From: JAHFLF01 sp964560145
GTDB lineage: Bacteria; Patescibacteriota; Minisyncoccia; UBA6257; 1-14-0-10-44-23
DNA length: 29,368 nt
Assembly: GCA_964560145.1 (NCBI GenBank)
Contig: CAZLKS010000010.1
Coordinates: forward strand, 1 to 29,368
Reading direction: 5' to 3'
Each line of letters opens with the position of its first letter. Position 1 is the stretch's first letter. A program made the position numbers and the translations under genes. Shown here one piece after another: positions 15,485-23,214 of this stretch. The notes beneath the pieces are model-generated. The model had not been told where the DNA came from. It worked only from the letters and a program-made list of their open reading frames with translations, and ran no database searches.

Positions 15485-16969
15485 CTAAATCTTACTCGCT
15501 GATTCAATTATATCAATATATTTTCGTGCAGCTATCGCGTTCGTAAAGTGAGCAAGCGAATACTCGCGCGGATGAAACGAATGATACTTTTCCTGAAATT
15601 CAATCAACTTGCGTTCGAAGTCGCCGTCATCCTTAAAACTTAACCCGCACTCAGCCGAAAGGTACGGCGCACTGACGGTCTCATCCTCGAATCGCTTGTC
15701 CTGATACTGGAAAAATCCGCGATTCCAAACGAGCGTTGGCACATCCGCCATCCAAGCTTCATGCAAAGCAATTCCTTGGCTCTCGTGCGTAGAGAGATAC
15801 ACTAGCATGCGAGCCTTCTTTAAAAGGCGAAAATACTCCTCTTGTCGAAACTGGCCGTAGTGCGAAACAACAATCGGCAGTTTATATGTCCAGAGAATTT
15901 CAATGAGCTTATTGAATAATTTCTCATCAGCATTCTTTGAATACACAATACAAACTCCATTTGAGTCGCGATTACCACCAAGGTCATCGACGCCCGATGC
16001 CCACACAACCGCCTTTGAATCGAAAAGTTGATCAAAAGTAAGCCACCACTTCTTGTTCCACTCCGACGGAACAACCACCCTATCAATCAATGGGCTCTTA
16101 ATAAGATTGTCCTCATCGGTTGGAGCAACAACAATATTCGGGCCAGCAACGATTGTCTTAATAAAGCCCTTTCTCTTCTGTTCAAGTGCAAAGCGAAGAG
16201 TATTCACACCAGCGATGACCCCGACTACGGGCGTCACCTGATGTTTCCAGGGGTCAGAACGATAGGCAACTTGAATATCAGAAAGACCTTTCTTTAAGCT
16301 CTCAAAAACGCTTTGCGGGCCACCAATCGTTCGATAGTTAGGATTTCGCGTCAAAGCAAAAAGAATATTTTTAATATATTCCTTGCTTCGAAAAAGTATT
16401 ACTTCGTGAACATTCGAAAGCGATAGCGGAACGTCGCAGAGTATAGTCAACACACGACTTGGCGCGGCTCCATAGAGCTCATCACGATAATGCGGACCAG
16501 CTGCCAATGCGCCAAAAACTTTTTTCAAAAGAGAATCAATCGCATATGCTGCCTTTGCATAGAGCGGTTCCTTGCCCGACCGAAGTGAACGAACCTCAAC
16601 GAAAGGAACTCCAAGATTCACCGCCAGTAGTCCATCAGTCAAAAATTTATCTCCGATGACAAGCACCGGCTTAGTAGCAGCGGTGATAATTGGCAGAACC
16701 GAAATTTTGAGCGGCTTCTTGAACTCAGTTGGAAAGAAGGTCACGCCCAACCCTTGCGCGATGGCACGATTGCGCTCGCTCTGATGCGAGAATCCATTCG
16801 AGACGAGATAGATTTGATTACCTTGTTCAACTAATTGCCGAACCACCTTCGACGTCTGTATATCAACGGTTTCTGCGTCGTCAGCCAAAAGCGTGCCGTC
16901 AATATCCAAAATAATGATTGATTGCTTAATCGGTGCAACACGTAATTCGGCGAAGTATGGAATGGACAT
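15485..16969 (-). CDS. HAD-type phosphatase domain fused to a GT4-like glycosyltransferase
   Basis: A 494-residue two-domain protein. The N-terminal 150 residues look like a HAD phosphatase: SIIILDIDGTLLADD with the nucleophile/acid pair Asp22 and Asp24, YLVSNG as motif II, and VLVIGDKFLTDGLL as the late acidic motif, most like the small HAD-IIIA/YqeG group. From about residue 170 the chain looks like a GT-B enzyme, with VVVPSEWNKKWW, IVYSKNADEKLFNKLIEI and the E-x7-E segment STHESQGIALHEAW followed by VPTLVWNRG. The start ATG at 16967-16969 lies four bases after the upstream stop. Fusing a phosphatase to a transferase suggests sugar-phosphate removal tied to transfer, but this is inference. 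Confidence 0.78.
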   Translation of the reverse strand: MSIPYFAELRVAPIKQSIIILDIDGTLLADDAETVDIQTSKVVRQLVEQGNQIYLVSNGFSHQSERNRAIAQGLGVTFFPTEFKKPLKISVLPIITAATKPVLVIGDKFLTDGLLAVNLGVPFVEVRSLRSGKEPLYAKAAYAIDSLLKKVFGALAAGPHYRDELYGAAPSRVLTILCDVPLSLSNVHEVILFRSKEYIKNILFALTRNPNYRTIGGPQSVFESLKKGLSDIQVAYRSDPWKHQVTPVVGVIAGVNTLRFALEQKRKGFIKTIVAGPNIVVAPTDEDNLIKSPLIDRVVVPSEWNKKWWLTFDQLFDSKAVVWASGVDDLGGNRDSNGVCIVYSKNADEKLFNKLIEILWTYKLPIVVSHYGQFRQEEYFRLLKKARMLVYLSTHESQGIALHEAWMADVPTLVWNRGFFQYQDKRFEDETVSAPYLSAECGLSFKDDGDFERKLIEFQEKYHSFHPREYSLAHFTNAIAARKYIDIIESASKI

Positions 16970-16973
16970 AGGG

Positions 16974-17330
16974 CTATTTCTTAAACATAAAAACCAGAAC
17001 AATTCCGGCCACGATAAAAGCATATCCGACAAGCTGGGGAACGCTCACCTGCTCCTTAAGTGCAATCACGGCATAGCCATTAATAATCAATAGACTCATA
17101 ACCACCATCACTGGATACGCGACAGAGATAGGGACGCTCTTCAGTGCCATAAAATAGAAGACAGCATTCAGGGCGAAGAAGAAAAGGCCCACAAGAGCGA
17201 TGGCGTTATGACTAATCAGCTGCCCAAGAGAGAGGCCTTGGTAACTCACCCCCTTTAACGCACCAATCTTCAAAAGAATATTAGCGGTGGCATTCAGGAT
17301 GAAAGCGATAGCGAGAAAGGCGTAGTGCAT
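16974..17330 (-). CDS. Small multidrug-resistance/EamA-type four-helix transporter
   Basis: A 118-residue protein with four hydrophobic helices (about 2-20, 34-56, 66-88 and 97-116) and the pattern of SMR/ArnE-ArnF proteins: NATANILLKIGALKG after the first helix, and LKSVPISVAYPVMVV around the third. The family includes drug exporters and flippases of polyprenyl-linked aminoarabinose. Between a UbiA-type prenyltransferase and a GT-C protein, a lipid-linked sugar flippase is more likely than drug efflux, but this rests on context. The ATG at 17328-17330 was chosen because upstream codons run into the epimerase gene on another frame and are not hydrophobic. Confidence 0.82.
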   Translation of the reverse strand: MHYAFLAIAFILNATANILLKIGALKGVSYQGLSLGQLISHNAIALVGLFFFALNAVFYFMALKSVPISVAYPVMVVMSLLIINGYAVIALKEQVSVPQLVGYAFIVAGIVLVFMFKK

Positions 17331-17349
17331 ATAGGTAGTATAGTGCTTT

Positions 17350-18396
17350 TTAGAAAAAAAGCTTAGCGAGGCCAAGAACACCCTGCTTCCAAGGCAGCCG
17401 ATGCGTGACACCAGATTCTCCCTCAAACTGCGTGCGATGTGCGAGATACCAGTCGTAATTTCGCAGTAAGGCATCGGTATTTGAATACTGTGGCTTATAA
17501 CCAAGCACTCGCTCTGCCTTTTCAATTGACACAAATGAATCCTTTGAAGCTGTCTCATATACCCATTTATACACAGGTGCCAACCGGAACCAGTCGAGAA
17601 TCCGCAGCGGCCAGATAAGTAGCTGTGCTGGAAAACCAATCACGCGCTTCCCGTAGCCCGCCCGCATAAGCACCGCCTGATACTCCTCACCCATCGTCTT
17701 GAAATCCTTTGCGCCGATATTAAACGTGTCATTTACCACTTCATCGCCTTTAGTCATCGTTAAATAAATCGCCTGGCATAAGTCTTCAACGTCAAGTAAT
17801 TGATAGCGATTTCTACCGTTGCCAATCATCGGAAAGTTATGCCCGGTAGCAGCCCAATCGTAAAGCAGGACGAAGATACCCAATCTCTCGGGACCAATGA
17901 AAGACTTAGGACGCAGTACAGGAACACACATCCCCTTTTGACGGAACTCCTCGCAAATACCCTCGGCGGCAACCTTGGCGACGCCATACGGGCCAACGCC
18001 GTCGAGCGTATCCGTTTCAAGAAGTGGGTGATGGTCTGGAATTCCATATACCGCCGTAGTTGAAATATGCACCACGCGCTTAATGCCAGCGTCTGCAGCA
18101 CAAGAAAGAACCATACGCGTCCCATCTATGCCCGTAGTAAGAATCTCCCGCTTAGGATACAAAGGAAGCGCCATCGCTGCATGCACAACAACATCGACGC
18201 CCTGCATCGCCTTTTCCACGTCACCGCGACTTCGGACATCACCAATAATCGCCTCTACCTGGCTTACCTCAGGATACTTAAATGGAGCGATGTCGAGCGA
18301 GCGAATATCATACTCGCCAGTTCTGAGCAAGAAACGAATGAGATTGATACCCAAAAATCCGGACCCGCCAGTCACTAACACTTTTTTCTTAAGCAT
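17350..18396 (-). CDS. NAD-dependent epimerase/dehydratase (extended SDR)
   Basis: A 348-residue extended SDR: VLVTGGSGFLGINLI at residues 6-20, GDVRSRGDV near 52-60, Ser112/Thr113 in HISTTAVYG and Tyr137-x3-Lys141 in GPYGVAKVAAE. The body has RPKSFIGPERLG and NRYQLLDVEDLCQA. Such enzymes epimerise, reduce or dehydrate activated sugars; the long variable C-terminal part with a WPLRILDWFRLAPVYKWV segment suggests a membrane-side or lipid-linked substrate. Its ATG overlaps the stop of the UbiA-type gene by eight bases, so the two are translated together. A role in remodelling the UbiA product is plausible but not shown. Confidence 0.85.
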   Translation of the reverse strand: MLKKKVLVTGGSGFLGINLIRFLLRTGEYDIRSLDIAPFKYPEVSQVEAIIGDVRSRGDVEKAMQGVDVVVHAAMALPLYPKREILTTGIDGTRMVLSCAADAGIKRVVHISTTAVYGIPDHHPLLETDTLDGVGPYGVAKVAAEGICEEFRQKGMCVPVLRPKSFIGPERLGIFVLLYDWAATGHNFPMIGNGRNRYQLLDVEDLCQAIYLTMTKGDEVVNDTFNIGAKDFKTMGEEYQAVLMRAGYGKRVIGFPAQLLIWPLRILDWFRLAPVYKWVYETASKDSFVSIEKAERVLGYKPQYSNTDALLRNYDWYLAHRTQFEGESGVTHRLPWKQGVLGLAKLFF

Positions 18397-19228
18397 AAAG
18401 AGTGAAATACATAAATACTATCCAGCCAATTGCACTAACGAATATCCAAAAATCAGAAAAGATTACTTTTTCGGGCTGCTCAATTTCTTTGCTGGTTGAG
18501 CTCAGGTAGAGATAGCGGAAAACGCCAAGCAAAACAAAGAAGATAGAGTACACCGCCATGTGCGAATTAAGGACAGTGACGGTATATACGCTGTAGACCA
18601 CAAGCAACATGACGATGGACATCAAAAGCGTTCCCTGTAAAAACTCAGGAGTGTAGGCAGATAAGACCTCTCTGCCGAAGCCATCCGTTGCAGCCAGCTC
18701 AGCCTTTCTCTTGCCGGCGACTAAGAACAAGGAGACGAAAATAGTTGCAAGCAAGAGCCAGCCCGAAACAGGCACACTAACAGCAATTGCACCAGCGGAA
18801 ACACGCAGAACATAAAATCCAGCAACCATTAGAATATCCAGAACGGCGACTCGTTTAAAATAAAACGAATAGGCCACGTTAGCCACAAAATACAAACCGA
18901 TTGCCGGTAAAATAATCGGCACAAAGTGTTGAGTCGTGTAAGCGGCAGCCGCCAGGAGAATCGCAACCATACCCCAGGCTCGCTGCACTGGTACCGTACC
19001 AGCGGCAATAGCGCGAAGCTTCTTCCGAGGATGCATCCGGTCGTGCGGAGCATCAACAATGTCGTTCATCACGTAAACTGCCGAGGCGATAGAGCAGAAA
19101 GCCAAAAAAGCATAGGCAGCCTGCGTAAGCTGCTCCGGCACAAAAAGCCCGTGAGCGAAAACAAGAGGTACGAAAACAAAGAAGTTCTTTATCCAATTGT
19201 GTGGTCGAAGCAGCAAGAGATAAGGCAT
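18389..19228 (-). CDS. UbiA-family prenyltransferase, similar to decaprenyl-phosphate phosphoribosyltransferase
   Basis: A 279-residue membrane protein with about eight to nine helices. It opens with LLRPHNWIKNFFVFVPL, then has the Mg-binding motif NDIVDAPHD (Asn55, Asp56, Asp59, Asp63) followed by MHPRKKLRAIAAG, and GFYVLRVSAGA and GKRKAEL later. These segments match the mycobacterial Rv3806c type (N-D-x-x-D-x-E/P-x-D-R-x-H-P) rather than quinone or heme UbiA enzymes. That type moves 5-phosphoribose from PRPP to polyprenyl phosphate, the first step to polyprenyl-phosphate pentose donors. It lies just upstream of an SDR and an SMR-type transporter. The assignment is by motif; the quinone type is less likely. 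Confidence 0.83.
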   Translation of the reverse strand: MPYLLLLRPHNWIKNFFVFVPLVFAHGLFVPEQLTQAAYAFLAFCSIASAVYVMNDIVDAPHDRMHPRKKLRAIAAGTVPVQRAWGMVAILLAAAAYTTQHFVPIILPAIGLYFVANVAYSFYFKRVAVLDILMVAGFYVLRVSAGAIAVSVPVSGWLLLATIFVSLFLVAGKRKAELAATDGFGREVLSAYTPEFLQGTLLMSIVMLLVVYSVYTVTVLNSHMAVYSIFFVLLGVFRYLYLSSTSKEIEQPEKVIFSDFWIFVSAIGWIVFMYFTLYA

Positions 19229-19240
19229 GGGAATAAATAA

Positions 19241-19786
19241 TTAGCCGACTTTATCTTTCTTAGTCATAACGGCGATATGAATATTTCCAGCGAAGAGGCT
19301 CCGTTCTACACACCATTTATCGATGCTATCTACCAAGCGACCTAGCTTTCTCAATCTACCAAGATAAGTGAAGTGCCAAGTGGAAAATGCTCCAAGCCTC
19401 TTGAAATAAAGCAGATTGATGTCATGGCGAGTATAGAAAGAACGATAATCATCGGCTGAAGAAATTGCTTCGAATGGAGAAAACTTATGATTATTAACAA
19501 TTGCTTCGGCGGCCTCCCATTTGAACGGAATCACGAAAAGCATACCAAGCTCCTTTAAGAATTTAGAGAAATTATTTTTGCCGAGAAAAAAATAAAATAG
19601 CGATTGAGGTATATTCTGCAAAAGCGTATACAAAAAAGCGTCAACAATAAACTGTCGGGGCTGCCGTATCCAATTATCATCAACAATAAGAACCCCGTTC
19701 GGCCTTAGAAGTTTTTCAAACGCAAAAGTTATCGTCTTTAGGGGGTCAACAAGATGGTGAAGCGTGCCTCTGGTCACAATACAATC
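19241..19786 (-). CDS. SAM-dependent methyltransferase, N-terminus lost in gap (partial)
   Basis: The last 181 residues of a class I methyltransferase. The visible part opens with DCIVTRGTLHHLVDPLKTI, the usual post-motif II region, then LLRPNGVLIVDDNWIRQP. It continues through hydrophobic and aromatic residues to AGNIHIAVMTKKDK. The first 60-100 residues, including SAM motif I and the start codon, are in the 100-N gap. The stop lies 12 bases before the UbiA-type gene. The substrate is probably a sugar or lipid-linked intermediate, by context. Confidence 0.75.
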   Translation of the reverse strand, partial: DCIVTRGTLHHLVDPLKTITFAFEKLLRPNGVLIVDDNWIRQPRQFIVDAFLYTLLQNIPQSLFYFFLGKNNFSKFLKELGMLFVIPFKWEAAEAIVNNHKFSPFEAISSADDYRSFYTRHDINLLYFKRLGAFSTWHFTYLGRLRKLGRLVDSIDKWCVERSLFAGNIHIAVMTKKDKVG

Positions 19787-19886
19787 NNNNNNNNNNNNNN
19801 NNNNNNNNNNNNNNNNNNNNNNNNNNNNNNNNNNNNNNNNNNNNNNNNNNNNNNNNNNNNNNNNNNNNNNNNNNNNNNNNNNNNNN
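19787..19886. other. Scaffold gap of 100 N, true gap
   Basis: Exactly 100 N between the methyltransferase and the unassigned gene at 19887. Unlike the gap at 11738, the flanks share no sequence, so bases are really missing. The true length is unknown; it hides the 5' end of one gene and the 3' end of another, and possibly more. Confidence 0.9.
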
Positions 19887-20577
19887 TGAAGGCATTGTGC
19901 CAAAATACTCCAAGCCGCGAGACTCGCTTCATATGCGCACTAAGCCCATCGTATACGAGCTTCTCGAGATTAATCTTCTTATTTGCCATCCGCTCGATAT
20001 CTATCTCATTTATGAAATTCTCAAAAACTTTTGCTGGCGCCGAAAAAAGATCGGTATTACATTGACGTAGATAAAGTGGCACCACCTTAAGCGCAAGCTC
20101 AATATGCATACCGTGACTTTTGCCGGTACGACGACTTTTTTCGATTAAACAATAACCGTGCGGTCTTTCAATTATTTTTTCGAAAAATGAAAAATCTTGT
20201 AGCAAACAGCGTGGCTCAAAATGCACTATTGTTTGGTAATCCTGAAAAGATACTACTCTTGCTGCCGCCCGCCATGCGATGACACCTCCGCACCCTTTAT
20301 TTTTGCTCGGCAAGTCATTATCGAAAAAATAAACTTTTTTTGTTCGCGGCAACTGAGCGATTTGTGCAACAATTCGAGGATCAATCGCAGACTCATCCTG
20401 AATCGTGTTGTCTACGATGACAGCATCGAATTCCGGATATTTTTCCATGAGCTGCTGGACACGCATGAGCCCAATAATATATTGAGCGACCCGAAAATCA
20501 CCAAATGAAGTGTGGTGGTTTTGATGTGGTGCAAATGCGGTAACGAGCAGGATAAGATTACGCGATTGAGTATTCAT
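19887..20577 (-). CDS. Unassigned protein of a glycan locus, C-terminus lost in gap (partial)
   Basis: The first 230 residues of a soluble protein I do not recognise. It starts NLILLVTAFAPHQNHHTS after a short leader, and has AVIVDNTIQDESAID, FFDNDLPSKNKGCGGVIAWR and VHFEPRCLLQDFSFFEKII. The succession of hydrophobic strand, acidic turn and KNKG segment resembles GT-A-like nucleotide-sugar proteins found in similar clusters, but no DxD motif is obvious, so a glycosyltransferase role is only a guess. The ATG at 20575-20577 is four bases after the upstream epimerase stop, so it is part of the same operon. Confidence 0.6.
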
Positions 20578-20581
20578 ATTT

Positions 20582-21646
20582 TTATGGACCTTCTTGTGGC
20601 CACTCACGCCATGTTATAACGTCGGTGTTCGGATCAATTTTTTTCACATACTCTTTCCACTGCGCATAATGATCCTTATCCTTAAGGATACGTGCACGAT
20701 ACACCTCAGCGTTAATATATTTAGGATTCTTCCATTCCGGATTTTTCTCATCCTTAAAGACACCTAAAATTTCATGCACGGCGCCATCAATATCGTGACG
20801 TTTCTCAAGATCAAGCTCTTTAATGGCGCGACTGCAGTCTACCTGATAACTTCGTGCGTCATCTTCGTTTTTTACATCAATTTCGGCGCTGATACCTTTT
20901 TCAGTCAGAGTTGCCTGAACCGTTTTTGCAATATCAAGAATGGTGTAATTTCCGGTTGCGACGTTGTAGATACCGCTCGCATCAGGTCGTTCGAGTATGT
21001 TTGCATACACACGAGCAAGGTCATTAATGTGAATAAGGGGTCGCCAAAGATCTGGATTGTTTACCGTTATTTTATGATCCAAAACTCCGTATTTGGTCAT
21101 CGTATTCACGACGAGATCAAACCGCATTCGAGGAGCGGCACCGTATACCGTCGCCTGTCGTAAGATAACTGGATTAAAATTTGAATCCCGAGCTGACATA
21201 ATCGCGAATTCAGACTGAACTTTGGATATGCCATACGGAAATGTTGGAGCAAGAGCCGAAGATTCGTCCATTATCTTCTTATCAGAAAATCCATAGACCG
21301 AACAGGTTCCCGCGAATATAAAACGCTTAACTCCTGCTTTTTTGCAAAGATAGACTAGTAATGATGTAAGTGCAGTATTTTGAATAAAATTATCGCGTGG
21401 GCGGAAGTTCGCCATTGGATCATTCGAAAGACCGGCAAGATGAATAACCGCATCGATACCCTCAAGAAACTTTGGGTCGATTTCAAGTGCGTCCATTTCA
21501 TGAAACTCAATCTGATCAAGAACGTGCTTGATATTATTTCCGAAAGATAACTTATCAATCACTACCACTTGGTGCCCCCGAGCTACCAGGAGCGGAACTA
21601 CGACCGAACCAATGTACCCAGCCCCGCCAGTTACTAGTACTTTCAT
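20582..21646 (-). CDS. NAD-dependent nucleotide-sugar epimerase/reductase (extended SDR)
   Basis: A 354-residue extended SDR with VLVTGGAGYIGSVVVPLL at residues 3-20, HLAGLSNDP near 69-77, the Thr114-Cys-Ser116 segment FAGTCSVYG and Tyr138-x3-Lys142 in FPYGISKVQSE. LRQATVYGAAPRMRFDLVVN is the typical substrate loop, and DLWRPLIHINDLARV is also conserved. The C-terminal tail of about 50 residues (ARILKDKDHYAQWKEYV) is longer than in GalE. It lies three bases after the cupin gene and a few genes after two aminotransferases, so it probably acts in the same activated deoxy-aminosugar pathway. Reaction position (C3, C4 or C5) cannot be read. Confidence 0.88.
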   Translation of the reverse strand: MKVLVTGGAGYIGSVVVPLLVARGHQVVVIDKLSFGNNIKHVLDQIEFHEMDALEIDPKFLEGIDAVIHLAGLSNDPMANFRPRDNFIQNTALTSLLVYLCKKAGVKRFIFAGTCSVYGFSDKKIMDESSALAPTFPYGISKVQSEFAIMSARDSNFNPVILRQATVYGAAPRMRFDLVVNTMTKYGVLDHKITVNNPDLWRPLIHINDLARVYANILERPDASGIYNVATGNYTILDIAKTVQATLTEKGISAEIDVKNEDDARSYQVDCSRAIKELDLEKRHDIDGAVHEILGVFKDEKNPEWKNPKYINAEVYRARILKDKDHYAQWKEYVKKIDPNTDVITWREWPQEGP

Positions 21647-21649
21647 ATT

Positions 21650-22093
21650 TTATTTTTGAAGCCACTTAGAAAAGTCATAATCGGCGTAATCACCGTTAAA
21701 ATTATCTTGTCTATCTGGGTGCCATGCTGGATCACATAAGTTCATAACGATTGCAATTTCAGTACCGATATTGATGTGTGCCTGCGGCGTACCCGCAGGA
21801 ATTTCTAACGTTTGCGGCTTGGCAGCGTCAAGAATGAATTCTTGATAGCCAGTATCAGTTTTAACAATAAAGACAACTTTGCCAGTTATGACAGTCAGAT
21901 AACTCCATCTTTCCTTATGCAAATGAGGCCCCTTAATTTCCCCAGCAAAACAATGTGCCAAATAAACCATCGATGGCTCCTTCTGGTAAATTTTATCCCA
22001 GTCACGCCAAATTGGCACAAAAATACCATTCTGGTGGCCATCACGCGTATCCTTGGTGGGAATCACTTGCAAGTCAATAAGTCGTATATTCAT
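21650..22093 (-). CDS. RmlC-like cupin (sugar epimerase or keto-isomerase)
   Basis: A 147-residue cupin of the dTDP-4-dehydrorhamnose 3,5-epimerase-like group. The first conserved box is GPHLHKERWSYLTVITGKV (55-73) and the second EIPAGTPQAHINIG (98-110). It ends with PDRQDNFNGDYADYDFSKW, the acidic-aromatic tail common in these enzymes. It would isomerise or epimerise a 4-keto sugar nucleotide. The conserved His57 and His59 suggest either metal binding or acid-base catalysis. I chose the ATG at 22091-22093; an upstream start would overlap the aminotransferase gene. Whether it is a 3,5-epimerase or a 3,4-ketoisomerase is open. Confidence 0.82.
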   Translation of the reverse strand: MNIRLIDLQVIPTKDTRDGHQNGIFVPIWRDWDKIYQKEPSMVYLAHCFAGEIKGPHLHKERWSYLTVITGKVVFIVKTDTGYQEFILDAAKPQTLEIPAGTPQAHINIGTEIAIVMNLCDPAWHPDRQDNFNGDYADYDFSKWLQK

Positions 22094-22103
22094 AGAGTAT
22101 AGT

Positions 22104-23213
22104 TTACCAGCCTTTTTTAATGGTGTCACAAATGTATTTTATGTCCTTCGACGTAACCCAAAACCCTAGTGGTAAGTTAATGTATTCTTGAGAGAAAGTA
22201 TCGAGAGCTGGCAGTGGCGTCGTGAATGACTCGAAAAGGGTAAACTGATCATTCCGTTCGTGCACAATGCCGCAGCCAATTCCCGCCTCAGCCATTTTTT
22301 TAATAAAATCATCACGACGTTTAACACGCACCGTAAAGACGTAGGGAGCGGAGGTCGCGCCGACATTTTCCGTTAGCAAAGTCAGATCAGTCACACCGGT
22401 AAGTTCGTGGTTGTACTGGGCTAGATTGTTCTGTATCTTCTTAATCGTATCAGGAAGCTCGACCATTTGTACCAGGCCGATTGAGGCGCTGATGTCGTTC
22501 ATACCAAACCGCCAGCCGAGTTCTTTAACATCGAATCCTAACGTGGTTGGAGTGCGTTTGGCGAAACGATCATTGCCATGATTACGCATCAAAATTGCAC
22601 GCTGTCTCATCGCGCCATCTTTAACACACAGAGCACCACCATCACCAGTCGTGATTTGTTTGACCGCCTGAAATGAAAGAACAGTAAAAGGTGCGTGATT
22701 ACCAACCGGTTTTCCATCGTATACACCACCAAGAGCACTGGCAGCATCCTCAATCAACGTAAGACCATTCGCCTCTGCAATCTTCTGCAGAGCGGTAATA
22801 TCTGCAAGCCGTCCACACCAGTGCGAGTACGTGATCACCTTAGTCTTTTTTGTTACCTTTTTTGCTGCATCTGCGGGGTCGATGTTGCCAGTAGTTGGAT
22901 TAATGTCTGCCCAGACAATTTTTGCGCCAGTTGAATAAACCGATTCGGTCATCGAGGCACAGGTGAGCGGCGTCATGATTACCTCGTCCCCGGTAGTAAC
23001 ACCAACTAAATGCAACGCCAGTAGCATCGCAGCGGTACCAGAATTGGTGGCAATAGGTGCGACCGGCAGCTGCAGATATTTCTGTAATTCAATTTCAAAA
23101 GCATCGGTCTTCTTGCCAGTAGCTATCATGCCGGAATGCAATGTTTCCAAAACTGCAGCGTCTACAGCAGTCGGCATATGAACCTTCATTAATGGAATGT
23201 TTCGGTTGGTCAT
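22104..23213 (-). CDS. DegT/DnrJ/EryC1 aminotransferase (PLP), copy A
   Basis: A 369-residue fold-type I PLP enzyme. It has TNSGTAAMLLALHLVG (57-72), EVIMTPLTCASMTESV, WADINPTTGNID, IEDAASALGG with the PLP-pyridine Asp156, and LSFQAVKQITTGDGG with the Schiff-base Lys185. Family members transaminate 3- or 4-keto sugar nucleotides with glutamate. The ATG at 23211-23213 starts one base after the stop of copy B; starting there keeps both proteins aligned from the N-terminus. Catalytic residues are intact. In copy A the HWCGRLADI segment replaces the NWGGMPIDV of copy B, so the two probably differ in substrate. Confidence 0.92.
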   Translation of the reverse strand: MTNRNIPLMKVHMPTAVDAAVLETLHSGMIATGKKTDAFEIELQKYLQLPVAPIATNSGTAAMLLALHLVGVTTGDEVIMTPLTCASMTESVYSTGAKIVWADINPTTGNIDPADAAKKVTKKTKVITYSHWCGRLADITALQKIAEANGLTLIEDAASALGGVYDGKPVGNHAPFTVLSFQAVKQITTGDGGALCVKDGAMRQRAILMRNHGNDRFAKRTPTTLGFDVKELGWRFGMNDISASIGLVQMVELPDTIKKIQNNLAQYNHELTGVTDLTLLTENVGATSAPYVFTVRVKRRDDFIKKMAEAGIGCGIVHERNDQFTLFESFTTPLPALDTFSQEYINLPLGFWVTSKDIKYICDTIKKGW

Positions 23214-23214
23214 A

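Noticed and set aside
17331..17639. Long N-terminal extension of the SMR gene
   Set aside because: The region is the antisense of another frame of the epimerase gene and is not hydrophobic; the ATG at 17330 gives a normal SMR length.
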